In this document: piece by piece, positions 39,601-49,400 of the stretch
Position numbering within the stretch: position 1 is the stretch's first letter
Layout of the letters: every line of letters begins with the position of its first letter
Assembly (NCBI GenBank): GCA_039820405.1
Contig: JBCBQC010000036.1
Span: forward strand, 1 to 57,691
Length of the DNA: 57,691 nucleotides
Direction: 5' to 3'
DNA from: CALLVY01 sp937899855
GTDB lineage: Bacteria > Bacteroidota > Bacteroidia > Chitinophagales > Saprospiraceae
The notes under the pieces: model-generated
What the model saw: the letters and a program-made list of their open reading frames with translations, nothing else
Told to the model about the DNA's origin: nothing
Database searches by the model: none
Made by a program: the position numbers and the translations under genes

Positions 39601-42269
39601 CCCGTACAGCCCAACGCATCGGTGACCGATACGGGCGTGTAGGTGGTCGAGGTGCTGGGGTTGAAGAGCTCGGTATCGCCATTCACCAGGCCCGTTCTGC
39701 TGATGGTATTGCTACCATCGGAAAGGCTGACGGAGAAATGACCATTGCCGGTAAAATTGTACACCAGTGTGGCGTTCTCTCCCGCACAGATCGTAGCGTC
39801 GGTACCGATGCTAAAGGTCGGTAGTGGCGTCGCCGTCACCGTCACCGGGGCGGTTAGGATCAAGCCCGAGCAAGTCGTCGCATCGTCGACGGATACGAGG
39901 CTAAAGGTTGTCGTGGCGTTGATCGTCACCGTTTCGGTATGGGCAATTTGGGAGATGTTGGGTATGGTAATGTTGTTGGTGCCATCGGAATAAACAATCG
40001 TGAAGGGAGGAAGACCGCTGAGGTTAAAGACCAAATTAGCGGTACTGCCCGTACAGACGCTTGCCGTTGCCGACAGGCTGCCTTCGGGTTGACTGCGCAG
40101 GGTGATGTTGATTTCGACAATCGCGAAACAGCCGTTGTCGGTGTCCAGACGCATAAAGTAGGGTCCCGCATCACTAACCACCGTACTGCTCATGGCAAGC
40201 GCAGGCAGGCCAGAGGCCGCTAGGGCGGAACTGGTAAAAAACAATTTTGAATTAATGGTGGTGGCGTTGGCATCGGTGAAGCTCAGGGTATCAAGGTCAA
40301 GGCTCTCCCCCGCACAGATGATGAGCGGATGATCAAAGCTGACCTCCGGCTGCTCGAAAATATCGATCGCTACCGAGCCAACGTCAAAACAGCCCACCGA
40401 GGTCTCGTAACGGATCCAGTAGGTGCCACTGGTGCTGACCACGGGGCTAGACAATTGGTTGACGCGGTTGACACCATCCAGGCTATCGGCGTAGTAGGTG
40501 AGCGAGGAAGGTGGCCCCACACTATTGGTTTCGTTGATGAGTAGGGAACGCAGGTCCACGGTATTGGGCGCACAGGTGGTTGGTGGTGGATTGACAAAAA
40601 TTTGGGGATCCTGAATGGTAATGTCCACGGAGGTGTGGTCAAAACAATTGGGACCGCTGTCCATTCGAATCCAGTAGGTGCCCGAGCTCGCAACGACCGT
40701 AGTGGCCAGCGTGGGACTGCCCGCAAGGGCGTCGGCCTCCGTGGCGTAGTAGCTAACCGGACCACCACCCATCGAGGAGTTGTTGATCGTGATGGTGGTC
40801 AGGTCGATGGTATTGGGTGCGCAAACGGGCACGGGATCGTTGGCCGAGATATTGGGCCGAGGAATGGTCGTGATGGTGATGCAGCCGGGTTGACTGGGGC
40901 CACATTCGTTGCTCACCGTCAAGCATAGGGTTCCCCCCACCATTCCCCAATCTACCCTTACCGTGGAGTCGGTACTGCTCCCGATGATGCTGCCACCGCC
41001 ACTGAGGCTCCAATTGTAATCCCGTCCCTGGGGCATATCCGCCGCGTAGATCTCTCCCGTGGCCCCTTCGCATACGATGGTGGGTCCCGCGATGGCGGGA
41101 GCGGGAGGCGGATTGACGTCGACGTGAACCGAAACGGTATGGATGCTATCTTGGGCGCCGGTGATCGTCACGGAGTAGTCCGTACTGACCGTAGGGCTGG
41201 CGACGGGATTGGAGATGGTGGCATCGTTGAGGGAACCAGCCGGAGACCATTGGTAAGAAAACGGCCCGACCCCGATGACGTTGGCCATCAGTTGTACCGT
41301 TTCCCCCGCACAGATGCTATCTTCACTCACGGTTACCTCCGTGGTTTGGATGCCCTCGATGACACGGATGGTGTAGTCGCAAATATCACCCGCCCAACCA
41401 TCGACCATCAGGTAGTATATCTCACCGGGGGTCATGTTGGTAGCCGTGACCGTACCCGAGGTTTCGGTACCCGGATTCCAGCAGTTGGATCGCATGGTAA
41501 AATCGGTGCAATTGCTCGTCTCCAAGATAGCGACTTGGATACCGTTGCCAAAGACACAATTGAAAGAAGTAATTTCGAGTTCGACCTCCTCGCTCCCGGC
41601 GATGAAGGCGACCCAGGAATTGTTGTCGAGAAAGGCACAGAAGGAGCCGATCACGGCGGGATCATCCGTATAGCCATTGGTGCTGCCGCAGTAGCCATCG
41701 AGGCCATCGGAAAGGATGGTGGCGTCACAGCAGGTGTTACCGGGTGGCGTAAACGTAGAACAACCCACGGCTCCGACGGGAACGGCGGGATAGGTCGCGT
41801 AGGCGCACAGGTCGAAGGTGCCATTGTTGGCATTGCCATCGTCCCAAACGCGCAACCAAAAAGTTTCGCCCGCATTTTGGTAGTTACACCCATCCTCAAT
41901 GCGCAGCGTCAGTTGACCATCCGTCAGGTCATCACAAGCAATGGGCAACAAGCTGCCACAACTGCCCTCGTAGACGGCCATACTCCCATTGAGCATGGTG
42001 CCCATGGTGGCCTCCAGTACGACGTGGTAGCCATTATTGGGTAGGGTAAAAGTAAACCAGACATCCCCCCCCGAGTAAGTTCCACAACCCGGAGCGATCA
42101 CACCGACGCTGCTCGTGGCGGCGACATTGGTGTAGGTGGTGGTCATACAGGAAGAAAAAACATCAAGGGAAAAGGCATTGCACGGATCATCATTGGCGGG
42201 TTGGGTAAAGGCTGGCGCTACCCCCACCAACAACAGAACCAAAGCCAGGAGAATGGACTTTGTTGTCAT
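36642..42269 (-). CDS. Multi-module surface protein with type B T9SS sorting domain
   Basis: An 1875-residue protein. Signal peptide: TTKSILLALVLLLVGVAPAF then TQPANDDPC. Residues about 23-160 form a beta-rich domain (DVWFTFTLPNNGYHVVLEAT, then MAVYEGSCGSLLPIACDD). About 170-305 is the Cys-rich domain shared with the two SprB giants (NNSWVAFIAGSEE, MVDGWAGDICDYTIRV). Next come an Ig-like domain (ICAGETVQLMAN...FSYQWSP) and a PKD-like domain. From about 700 on, two module kinds recur: four units with C.GE.atL...F...PFdV.YSDG, and three Cys-rich units with F.I.GGdp.sYAV.G..G. Two SprB-type repeats (near 1600-1760) precede the type B sorting domain: VYIPNAFSPNEDGRNDFFTI, LQVFSRWGEMMYE, MFTGSVNLIR. 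Likely an exported adhesin; the ligand is unknown. Confidence 0.85.
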   Translation of the reverse strand: MTTKSILLALVLLLVGVAPAFTQPANDDPCNAFSLDVFSSCMTTTYTNVAATSSVGVIAPGCGTYSGGDVWFTFTLPNNGYHVVLEATMGTMLNGSMAVYEGSCGSLLPIACDDLTDGQLTLRIEDGCNYQNAGETFWLRVWDDGNANNGTFDLCAYATYPAVPVGAVGCSTFTPPGNTCCDATILSDGLDGYCGSTNGYTDDPAVIGSFCAFLDNNSWVAFIAGSEEVELEITSFNCVFGNGIQVAILETSNCTDFTMRSNCWNPGTETSGTVTATNMTPGEIYYLMVDGWAGDICDYTIRVIEGIQTTEVTVSEDSICAGETVQLMANVIGVGPFSYQWSPAGSLNDATISNPVASPTVSTDYSVTITGAQDSIHTVSVHVDVNPPPAPAIAGPTIVCEGATGEIYAADMPQGRDYNWSLSGGGSIIGSSTDSTVRVDWGMVGGTLCLTVSNECGPSQPGCITITTIPRPNISANDPVPVCAPNTIDLTTITINNSSMGGGPVSYYATEADALAGSPTLATTVVASSGTYWIRMDSGPNCFDHTSVDITIQDPQIFVNPPPTTCAPNTVDLRSLLINETNSVGPPSSLTYYADSLDGVNRVNQLSSPVVSTSGTYWIRYETSVGCFDVGSVAIDIFEQPEVSFDHPLIICAGESLDLDTLSFTDANATTINSKLFFTSSALAASGLPALAMSSTVVSDAGPYFMRLDTDNGCFAIVEINITLRSQPEGSLSATASVCTGSTANLVFNLSGLPPFTIVYSDGTNNITIPNISQIAHTETVTINATTTFSLVSVDDATTCSGLILTAPVTVTATPLPTFSIGTDATICAGENATLVYNFTGNGHFSVSLSDGSNTISRTGLVNGDTELFNPSTSTTYTPVSVTDALGCTGTVSGSATINVNDPLQVVDLIESCNSNFDAYTVTFEIVGGDPATYAVTGNTGTLVGTQFTSDAIPAGTAYSFTVSDAGPCADVTASGIQNCTCSNDAGLMDANPIEVCADESVTAAAATGTVLQTGHFLQYALHDNPGGTLGTVFAISATPTFALQAGMQLNTTYYISPIVGPDDGSGQVNTNHTCFDLAPGTPVIFVERPVATIGRSVDICTGEIATLTINFTAGVPPFDVVYSDGSTSTTLEDITDGHTFNVSPVATTIYNLVSVIDNTGATCTGSVGGSAIVTVWDGPVASPVSFECDAFNENFRVIFSISGGDPASYAVSGDAGNLDNATQTFTSAWYANGSTYSFQISDANNCDPIDITGNHECPCTSFAGTMDGNLLEACEGETVSFNHQGNQVLDGNDALGYILHDGGATAPGIILLTNTAPEFTYDPALTLGQTYYVSAVVANDNGTGFPVTSSALDRCLSVSEGQPIRFDPISEAWLMGAASICEGESTSLTFQFADPGTYDVIWTDGTTTFSEVGISSGQQVTVSPTATTTYTLQSATASGGALCASQINPAQASVTVDVTEVPEAQNVNINCDNLGATFVISFEIVGGNASSYAVAGNGGQLAGNVFTSEPIVSGSTYLFEITDGSGCPPVTLSATEYCNCTPDIQAAIAVESGISCPGGADGQLTVANVNGEGPFEFNWSTGVTGTTVQDLNAGWYYVTMVDANLCNRQDSIFLGQPDSIRAEIELVDASCNGEADGQLLIDQVTGGSGFYRYSLSDLVTNTETPAFFNLDAATYELTISDQNGCSTVQSLEITEPDELTVDLGEDLRLVLGDSIDLIAITNLPVDSIRWSPDPFIDCRNCLIQPIKPLNTTTYTVEVINEAGCRSRDDIQVIISKDRRVYIPNAFSPNEDGRNDFFTIYGGQGIERIHSLQVFSRWGEMMYEITDLDPGDEEMGWNGRFNTRLMPNGVYTYITRIEFIDGAVEMFTGSVNLIR

Positions 42270-42587
42270 TGTAAATGAGTTTCTAGTTTACTATTTTGCT
42301 CTTTAGCGGGGGGTATGAATTTCTCTAAAACACGGACACAGCCGTAGGCTGGTCGTTGGAGGGGGGACGTTATTTTTTGGAATGGCAGCACGACGGAGGG
42401 GGGAAGGGTGTGGTACTGCTTACTGGGAAGAGTACAAAAGTTTTGCCACTTTGGGAGGTCGGAGAAGAAATGCCGTTTTTTGTGGAAAGAAGGCGGGGAG
42501 CCCTGTAGAAACCGGCTGGAAACGGAAGCCATCGAGAAAAAAGGTAATACCTAAGCTAAAACCAAGCGGGTAGAACGTTCTAATCGC
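42270..42587. other. Divergent intergenic region with three G6 runs
   Basis: This region should hold the promoters of the minus-strand surface gene and of the small plus-strand gene. I found no TAnnTTTG box. Three runs of six G (42308-42313, 42361-42366, 42398-42403) occur, two of them in the near-repeat GGAGGGGGGA. The reading frames here are not protein-like. Confidence 0.5.
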
Positions 42588-43037
42588 ATGAAAACATTAT
42601 TCGTATTATTGATTCTGATTATACTCTCCGCGCTACTTTGGTTCGCCACCAAAGCCACCAACCTGGAAAAGTACGAAAGTCGATTAGTGGCCTTCGAAGA
42701 TTTACCCCCTGAGGTGGGATTGAAATACCTGAAGGTTTATCAAGCTACTGAATCCTCAGCCGACGGAAATATTTTAGACTGCTATTCACTCGATGCAGAC
42801 ATTGACTTCACCCATGAATATACCGGAATGGATGATGGCTTGCTGGTGCTTTTGCTAAGGGGCCCCAATCACCATCTGTACCTCAACAACAAGCATTTTA
42901 AAATAAAGTCCAACCAAGGGATGCCATTTATATTGAAAAACAATAAAATATATTTTCCAGATAGCTACAGCGTAACGGGATCAACAGTCCAGAAGACAAA
43001 ATATTTTGAATTTGATTTGGACCGGTTGAAAAAATAG
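42588..43037 (+). CDS. Small membrane-anchored or exported protein of unknown function
   Basis: A 149-residue protein starting MKTLFVLLILIILSALLWFA, a strong hydrophobic segment without a clear cleavage site, so it may stay as a single N-terminal membrane anchor. The rest is soluble and mixed: KYESRLVAFEDLPPEVGLKY, an acidic middle (DADIDFTHEYTGMDDG), then strands LLVLLLRG, HHLYLNNKHFKIKS and KTKYFEFDLDRLKK. I do not recognise the family. It is the only plus-strand gene inside the minus-strand surface cluster and its codon use is more AT-rich than its neighbours, so it could be a later insertion. Confidence 0.6.
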   Translation: MKTLFVLLILIILSALLWFATKATNLEKYESRLVAFEDLPPEVGLKYLKVYQATESSADGNILDCYSLDADIDFTHEYTGMDDGLLVLLLRGPNHHLYLNNKHFKIKSNQGMPFILKNNKIYFPDSYSVTGSTVQKTKYFEFDLDRLKK

Positions 43038-43496
43038 GATCAACTGCTGTGTACCATCATCCAAGGTCGTTGGATACGAAATCGTCAGACGCCACTAAAG
43101 TATGTTTCTCGGAGCGGTGCCAAGTACCGAGGGTCAGGGTGTGTTGGGTGGCAAGAGGAATGACGGGCCTGGGCAGGGCTTTGGCCTGGGGTGGGACCCA
43201 CCCTCAAGGCACGATCACTCACCGTGCCCCTCGGCGGTTTCACGCCGGAGCATAAACCCGCCACCCAAACCTGGGTCCTGATCCCAGCTGTGGTAGAAAA
43301 TACTAGCCTCTTCCAAGCTCTAGAATCAAGAAAAGACAATACATGGACGCTTTTGCACCCCTAATTCCATAAAAATAAGTTAGGAAAAATCTTAATTTGA
43401 AAGCTAAGTCTCTGATTACCAGCTAGAAAAAAGTGATTTGAAATTTTATTGTTACAAATTTTAACATTTCAACGACTCCTATCATTTCCCCCCAAT
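43038..43496. other. Convergent intergenic region holding a structured element
   Basis: The gap lies between the 3' ends of the small plus-strand gene and the 3819-residue minus-strand gene. Its central part is the GC-rich hairpin element entered separately; the right part (43300-43496) is AT-rich with no clear terminator or gene. Confidence 0.6.
43144..43268. repeat. GC-rich multi-hairpin element (copy A)
   Basis: An outer perfect 9-bp inverted repeat, TTGGGTGGC (43144-43152) and GCCACCCAA (43260-43268), encloses three hairpins: 43184-43210 (GCCT...AGGC around GGGTG/CACCC), 43208-43228 (GGCACG/CGTGCC) and 43232-43247 (CGGCG/CGCCG). The first hairpin resembles one at 56325 in another convergent gap. 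Both strands have short open frames here, but they look like by-products of the symmetry. Confidence 0.55.
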
Positions 43497-46400
43497 CTAG
43501 CGAACCAAAGTAATCGACCCATCAAAAATACGCGTCTCCCCCCCCAACAACTCTACCTCCGCCATGTATACAAACACCGCCGGATTGAGGGGCTCCCCCC
43601 GGAAGCTACCGTCCCAATTCCCCCGCGGGTCACCGGGCAAAAAGTCCCGCGCCTCGTGTACCACCGCCCCCCAGCGATTAAAAATCAGGAAGCGATTGAT
43701 CCGCTGGACCCCACTGGAGGTAAAAATCTCCAGCCAATCATTCTGACCATCCCCATCCGGCGAGAAGGCAGAAGGGACGTAAATCAAGGAGCCCTCCGCC
43801 ACGTAAATCGTTTGTCGATCCAGTGCCCGACAGCCCGCCTCATCCTCCACCTCCAGCTCCACCGTCACCGTCCGGGTCGGCGCAATGGGCTGCGCCAGAC
43901 AAGAATCACAAAGCAGCCAGGGGTTTTCTGCCCACCGAAACTCGAAAGGACGATCACTCTGTACCTGCCCTAGCAATTCGACCGACTGCCCCAACTGAAT
44001 AGTCGTATCCGGCCCCAGCTGCACCCCAATGGGCCCAGCTCCAGCCAGCTCTACCAAGGTATCCAGTTCGCAGCCCTCGCTGTCTTGGATGGTCAGCCGG
44101 TAAGTGCCCACTGGCAATCGGTCAAAGGTCGGCCACGATACCAAAGCCTCTCCCTCCAGTCCGTAGAGGTAAGGGCCAAGCCCGCCCACCACGCTATCGA
44201 TAAGCAGGGCTCCATCACGATCTCCAAAACAAGTAGGCCCCACCAAGTCGATAAACAAGTCTTGGGGCCCCAGGTTGCCCAGCGCCACCAACACGCTATC
44301 CGTAGAGGTACAACCGTTGGTGCTATCCGTCACCGTGAACCAGTATTGCCCCGCTTGGTCCACTTCAGCCCGCAGCGCCATTCCCGCACCGAGCAAACCG
44401 GGACCCGTCCACTGGTACGCAAAATCGCTACCCTGCGAGGAGGCACTGCCATCCAATGATAGGCGAAGCGTTTCACAATCCAGGGTACCTCCCGCCCCCG
44501 CCTCCGCGAGGGGAAACTCAAAATCGGCATCCACACGGACCGAAGCCGAGTCCCGACAGCCCGTCGAGGTGTTCGTGAGTAGCAATTGGTAGATCCCCGG
44601 CTGGTCCACGCGGGCCTGGGGGGTAGTAGCACCACTCAGAATCGAAGGACCCGACCACTGGTAAACGTACCCGTTGCCACTGGAAGACGCACTCGCGTCC
44701 AATTCCAGCACGACCCGACGGCAGTTGAGGATATCGGGCGGGCCAATGAGGATCAAGGGCAAATCGTTGTCTTCCACAATGTTGACCGCTACCGAATCGC
44801 GGCAGGCATTTTCCAAATTGGTCACAATCAGCGTATACTGTCCCGGACGGGTAATTTCGTAATTGACTTCACTCGATTCCGCTTCGCGCTCCCACCACCA
44901 TTCAAAGCCCAATGCCCCTGGCCCCGCCGAGCCCGACGCATCCAGTACAATGCTGGTAGTACTACAGGTCAAACTGAGCCCGCCAATGGGGTTAACAAAA
45001 GCGGTGGGCGATAAAGTATCGATCCCTACCAGCACCGAATCCAAATCACTACAGGCATTGGAAGGGTTGGTCACTTCGACAAAATACCAGCCCGAGGCTT
45101 CGACCTCCACCATTGAGGTATTCCCCAGGGGCGATCCATCCGCCGCCCGCCACTGATAGGCCAAATTGGCTTCCCCTTGCGAAGCGCCGGCGTCCAAGGC
45201 TACTCGCATCACCTCACAGTTGAGCAAACCCGCTACCCCCGCTTCCGCCAGGGGGAGGTTGGTCTCCGGCACCACGAGTACCCGGGCACTGTCGCGACAA
45301 AAGTTGGGTGCCGTCAGCACAATCGTATACCATCCCGAATCTACTACGATGGGATTGGGCACATTGGCCATAAATCCATCGGGACCGGTCCAGTCGTAGC
45401 TCACACCCGGTGTACCGGACTGCGCACTGATTTCCGCCACTCCCGTATTACAGTCCAAGGTATCCGTGAAGGCGAGCAAATCGGGGGGCAGGGTATCGAC
45501 CACCACCTGGGCACTGGTCAGGGACTCACAACCGTTCGGTGCCGTGACGGTCAAGGTATAACTTCCCCCCGTAGCTACGCTTGGGTTTTGCTGATTACTG
45601 CTGTAGGCATCGGGACCCGTCCAGGAGTAAGTGACTCCAGCGGTCACAGAATTCCCTTCCAGCTGTACCATGTCGCGGGCACAGTCAATGGTCCCTCCGA
45701 GAGCGGTAGCCCCCGGAAGTACCACGTCCTCCAACACTTCTACCGTATCCCGAGCCTCACAAAAATTGGGCGCCACCACTTCGAGGATGTAGGTACCGGG
45801 ATCACTGACGTTGGGATTCGCCGAAGCCGCACTAAAGCCCCCCGGGCCCGTCCAGGTATACCGAACGCCAGACGTAGCGGACATTCCCAAGAGCTGACCG
45901 ATGGGTGCACCACAGTTTAGAGTATCGCCCAGCGCCAGTACGTCGGGCTGTTCAAAATCCGTCTCGACCAGGGCGCTATCTACGGCTTCACAGTCGTTGG
46001 TACCACGAACCGTCAGAAAATACCAACCGGACAATCCCACCGTGGGATCGCGTTCGCCGCTGCTAAAACCACCCGGGCCTCGCCAGCTAAACTGAGCCGA
46101 GGCGCTAGTCGATTGCCCCTCTAGCTGTACCGAATCCCTACCACAATTGAGGGTATCCCCAAGGGCAATGGCTTCCGGTAAGCTCCGGTCTTGAACAATA
46201 AAAATACTGTCGGTCGACTGGCAAAAATTGCGTCCTTCCGTACGCAATCGATACCAGCCCGGCATCCCAATCCGAGGCCCTCGCTGAGAACTGCTAAAGC
46301 CGCCCGGCCCCGTCCAGGCGTAACGGACCGGATCGACCAGCGCCTGCGCCCAGAGGTCTACGCTATCGCGACCACAATCGAGGGTATCGCCCAGGGCCTG

Positions 46401-49400
46401 CGCCCCAGGTTCTAAAATGTCTTGTTCGATCCGTAGCGTATCGCGGCTGCGGCACTGATTGGGGCCCGTGACTTCGAGGAAGTAAGCCCCGGGACGATCA
46501 ATTTCGGGTTGGGAAAGCTGGCTTTGGAAACCACCGGGGCCCGTCCAAGCGTAGCTCAGTCCCAGGGTAGCGCTGCTGGCATTCAGGGCGATTAAGGTAT
46601 CGCGGCAATTGAGGGTATCGTTGAAAACCATAAAGGTCGGCGCCAAGGTGTCGACGGTCAGGACGGTGCTATCGAGAGAAATACACCCTTCCGCATCCCG
46701 AACCGTCAGCACGTAGGTCCCTCCCCGATTGGCAAAGGGATTCTGCAGTCCACTGGCATAAGTACCGGGGCCCGTCCAGGAATAGCTAACGCCCGGGGTG
46801 GGAGAATTGCCCAACAGTTGAATGCTATCTATACCACAGGTCAAAGTATCCCCCTGCGCCAGTGCCCCCGGTAGTACAATGTCTTCGATCACCAGCACCG
46901 TATCTCGCGATTCACAGGCATTGGGCCCCCTCACGAGCAATCGGTATGTTCCCAACTCCGCCACGTTGGGATTGGGCAAGGTCGAGCTAAAGCCTCCGGG
47001 GCCTTCCCAGAAGTAGCTGACGCCCGCCGTGGGGGAAGTGGCGGACACTTGAAGCGGATTAAACCTACAGTCGAGGGTATCCCCGATGGCGAGGGCGCCA
47101 GGGGCAATGGTATCGACCAGCACTTCAAATTGCGCTACCGATTCACAGGCATTGGGCGCTACCACGGTGAGGGTGTATAAGCCGGCAGCCCCCACTCGGG
47201 GACTTTGCTGATTGGACGAAAAACCGGGGCCCGTCCAGGAATAGCTGACGCCCGCCGTGGGGGAATTGCCCAACAACGGAATGCTATCGCGCGCGCAATC
47301 CAGGGTGTCCCCGACGATACTCGCCCCGGGCACCTCCAGGTCTTCCAACACCCGGGCCGTATCCCGCGACGCACAGCCGTTCGGCCCAGTCACCAGCAGG
47401 TAGTAGTCGCCGGCGACCATTACCTCGGGCTGCTGTTGGTTCGAACTAAAGCCACTGGGCCCCGTCCAGGAATAGGTAGCCCCCGCGGTAGGCGAATTGG
47501 CTACCAACTGTACCCTACCGCTCTGACAGTCGATGGTGTCGCCACGGGCCAGTGCCCCCGGAACTTGCAAATCCTCCAGAATGAGGACGGTATCGCTAGT
47601 CTCACAATTTTCCGCGCTGCGCACCGTCAGGTAATAAGCTCCGGCGGTAGCGATCCGCGGATTTTGCTCCGTCGAGGCAAAGCTTCCCGGACCGGTCCAG
47701 GAATAACTGACGTCGAGCGTAGCGGAAATACCGAGTAACTGGACCGTGTCGCGCGCACAAGTCAGGGTATCGCCCCGGGCGAGGGCATCGGGAAAACGGC
47801 TGGCGTCGATTACTTGGATGCTGTCACTGGCGACACAGGCATTGGTACCGATGGCGGTGAGTTGGTAGGTGCCCGCCACGAAGGCGTAGGGTTGGGGAAT
47901 GGTGCTCACAAAAGTACCGGGCCCCGTCCAGGTGTAACTCGCCACACTGCCGGTCGCGGATACTTGCAGCTGGATGGAATCTCGATTGCAGTCGAGGGTA
48001 TCGGCGCTCAAGCTAAAGGCGGGGGACAAGGTGTCCTGTTCAATCGTGATTTGCTCCTGGGATTGGCAGGCATTGGGGCCGGTCACCACCAGGGTGTACA
48101 GACCCGGCTGGGCAATCATAGGGTTGGGGAGGGAGCTGCCAAATCCACCCGGGCCCGTCCAGGCGTAGCTGACCATGGCGGTGGGAGAATTGCCTTCCAG
48201 TCGGATGGAATCACTTGCGCAGGTTAGGGTATCCCCCAAAATACTGGCCCCGGGTAGGTTGACGTCTTCCTCCACCAAAGCGGTATCCCGCGCGCTACAA
48301 CCATTCCCCGCCGTGGCCACCAAGACGTAGGAACCACTGATAAATACGAGGGGGTCAGGCGCATCGGACGTCCAGCCCCCCGGCCCTTCCCAACGCAAGT
48401 CCGTATCCAGAGGAGTGACCACACTCCCCAATTGTAACCCATTGCTCTGACAACCCAAAATTCCACCTAGCGCCTCCACCTCCGGTGCCAAAGTATCCAA
48501 GGGCACCGCAATCGTATCCAAAACGCTACAGCCATTTGGCGCCGTAGCGGTCAAATAATAATCACCGGGCATCCCCGCCCGCGGATTGGCCAAAGCCGAA
48601 TTAAAGCCCCCGGGACCCACCCATTGATACTGGACCCCCAAAGTACTCGACGTGGCCCCAAGCGCAACGCTATCCCGGGCACAAGTCAAGGTATCTCCCC
48701 GGCTCATCAAATCCGGCTCTTGGGTGTCGCTGAGTACCACGATGCTAGCCTCGGCCGTACAGGCGTTCGAAGCCCTCACCCGGAGGGTGTAGGTCCCCGT
48801 TGCGTCGACCAAGGGAGCGGCTTGGGTACTGCTAAAGCCCCCCGGACCACTCCAGGCGTAGGTCAGCCCCCGGCCAGTCGAAGAGGGCTGTAGCTGTACC
48901 GAATCGGTCCGGCAGTCCAGGGTATCGGCACGCAGACTGAGCAAGGGCGCTAAGGTATCGCGAATGACTTGCAGGGTAAAGTGCGATTCACACCCATTTG
49001 GCCCCGTTACAAAAAGCAAATATTCTCCCTCTCGTCCCACGCGGGGATTCTGCTCTCCACTGGTAAAACTGCCCGGGCCCAGCCAGAAGTAATCCACTCC
49101 CGCCGTCGGCGAAGACCCCAGTAACGATACGGTATCGCGGATGCAATTGAGCGTATCGGCCAGGGCCAAGGCACCGGGTAGGTTTTCGTCCTCCCACACG
49201 TGGGCCGTATCCACCGCCGTACAGCCATTATCGGCCCGTACGATCAGTTCGTAAGGCCCCGCCTCCGTCACTACGGGATTGGCCACCAACGCAACAAAAC
49301 CACCGGGACCCGTCCAGGAATAACTGACCCCCGGCGTAGTAGAACTCCCCAGTAGGGTCACCGAGTTGTCCTGACAATTGAGGGTATCGCCCAGGGCTTG

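Noticed and set aside
43049..43339. Short open frames on both strands over the 43.2-kb hairpin element
   Set aside because: The two frames reflect the inverted repeats of the element and neither resembles a protein family.
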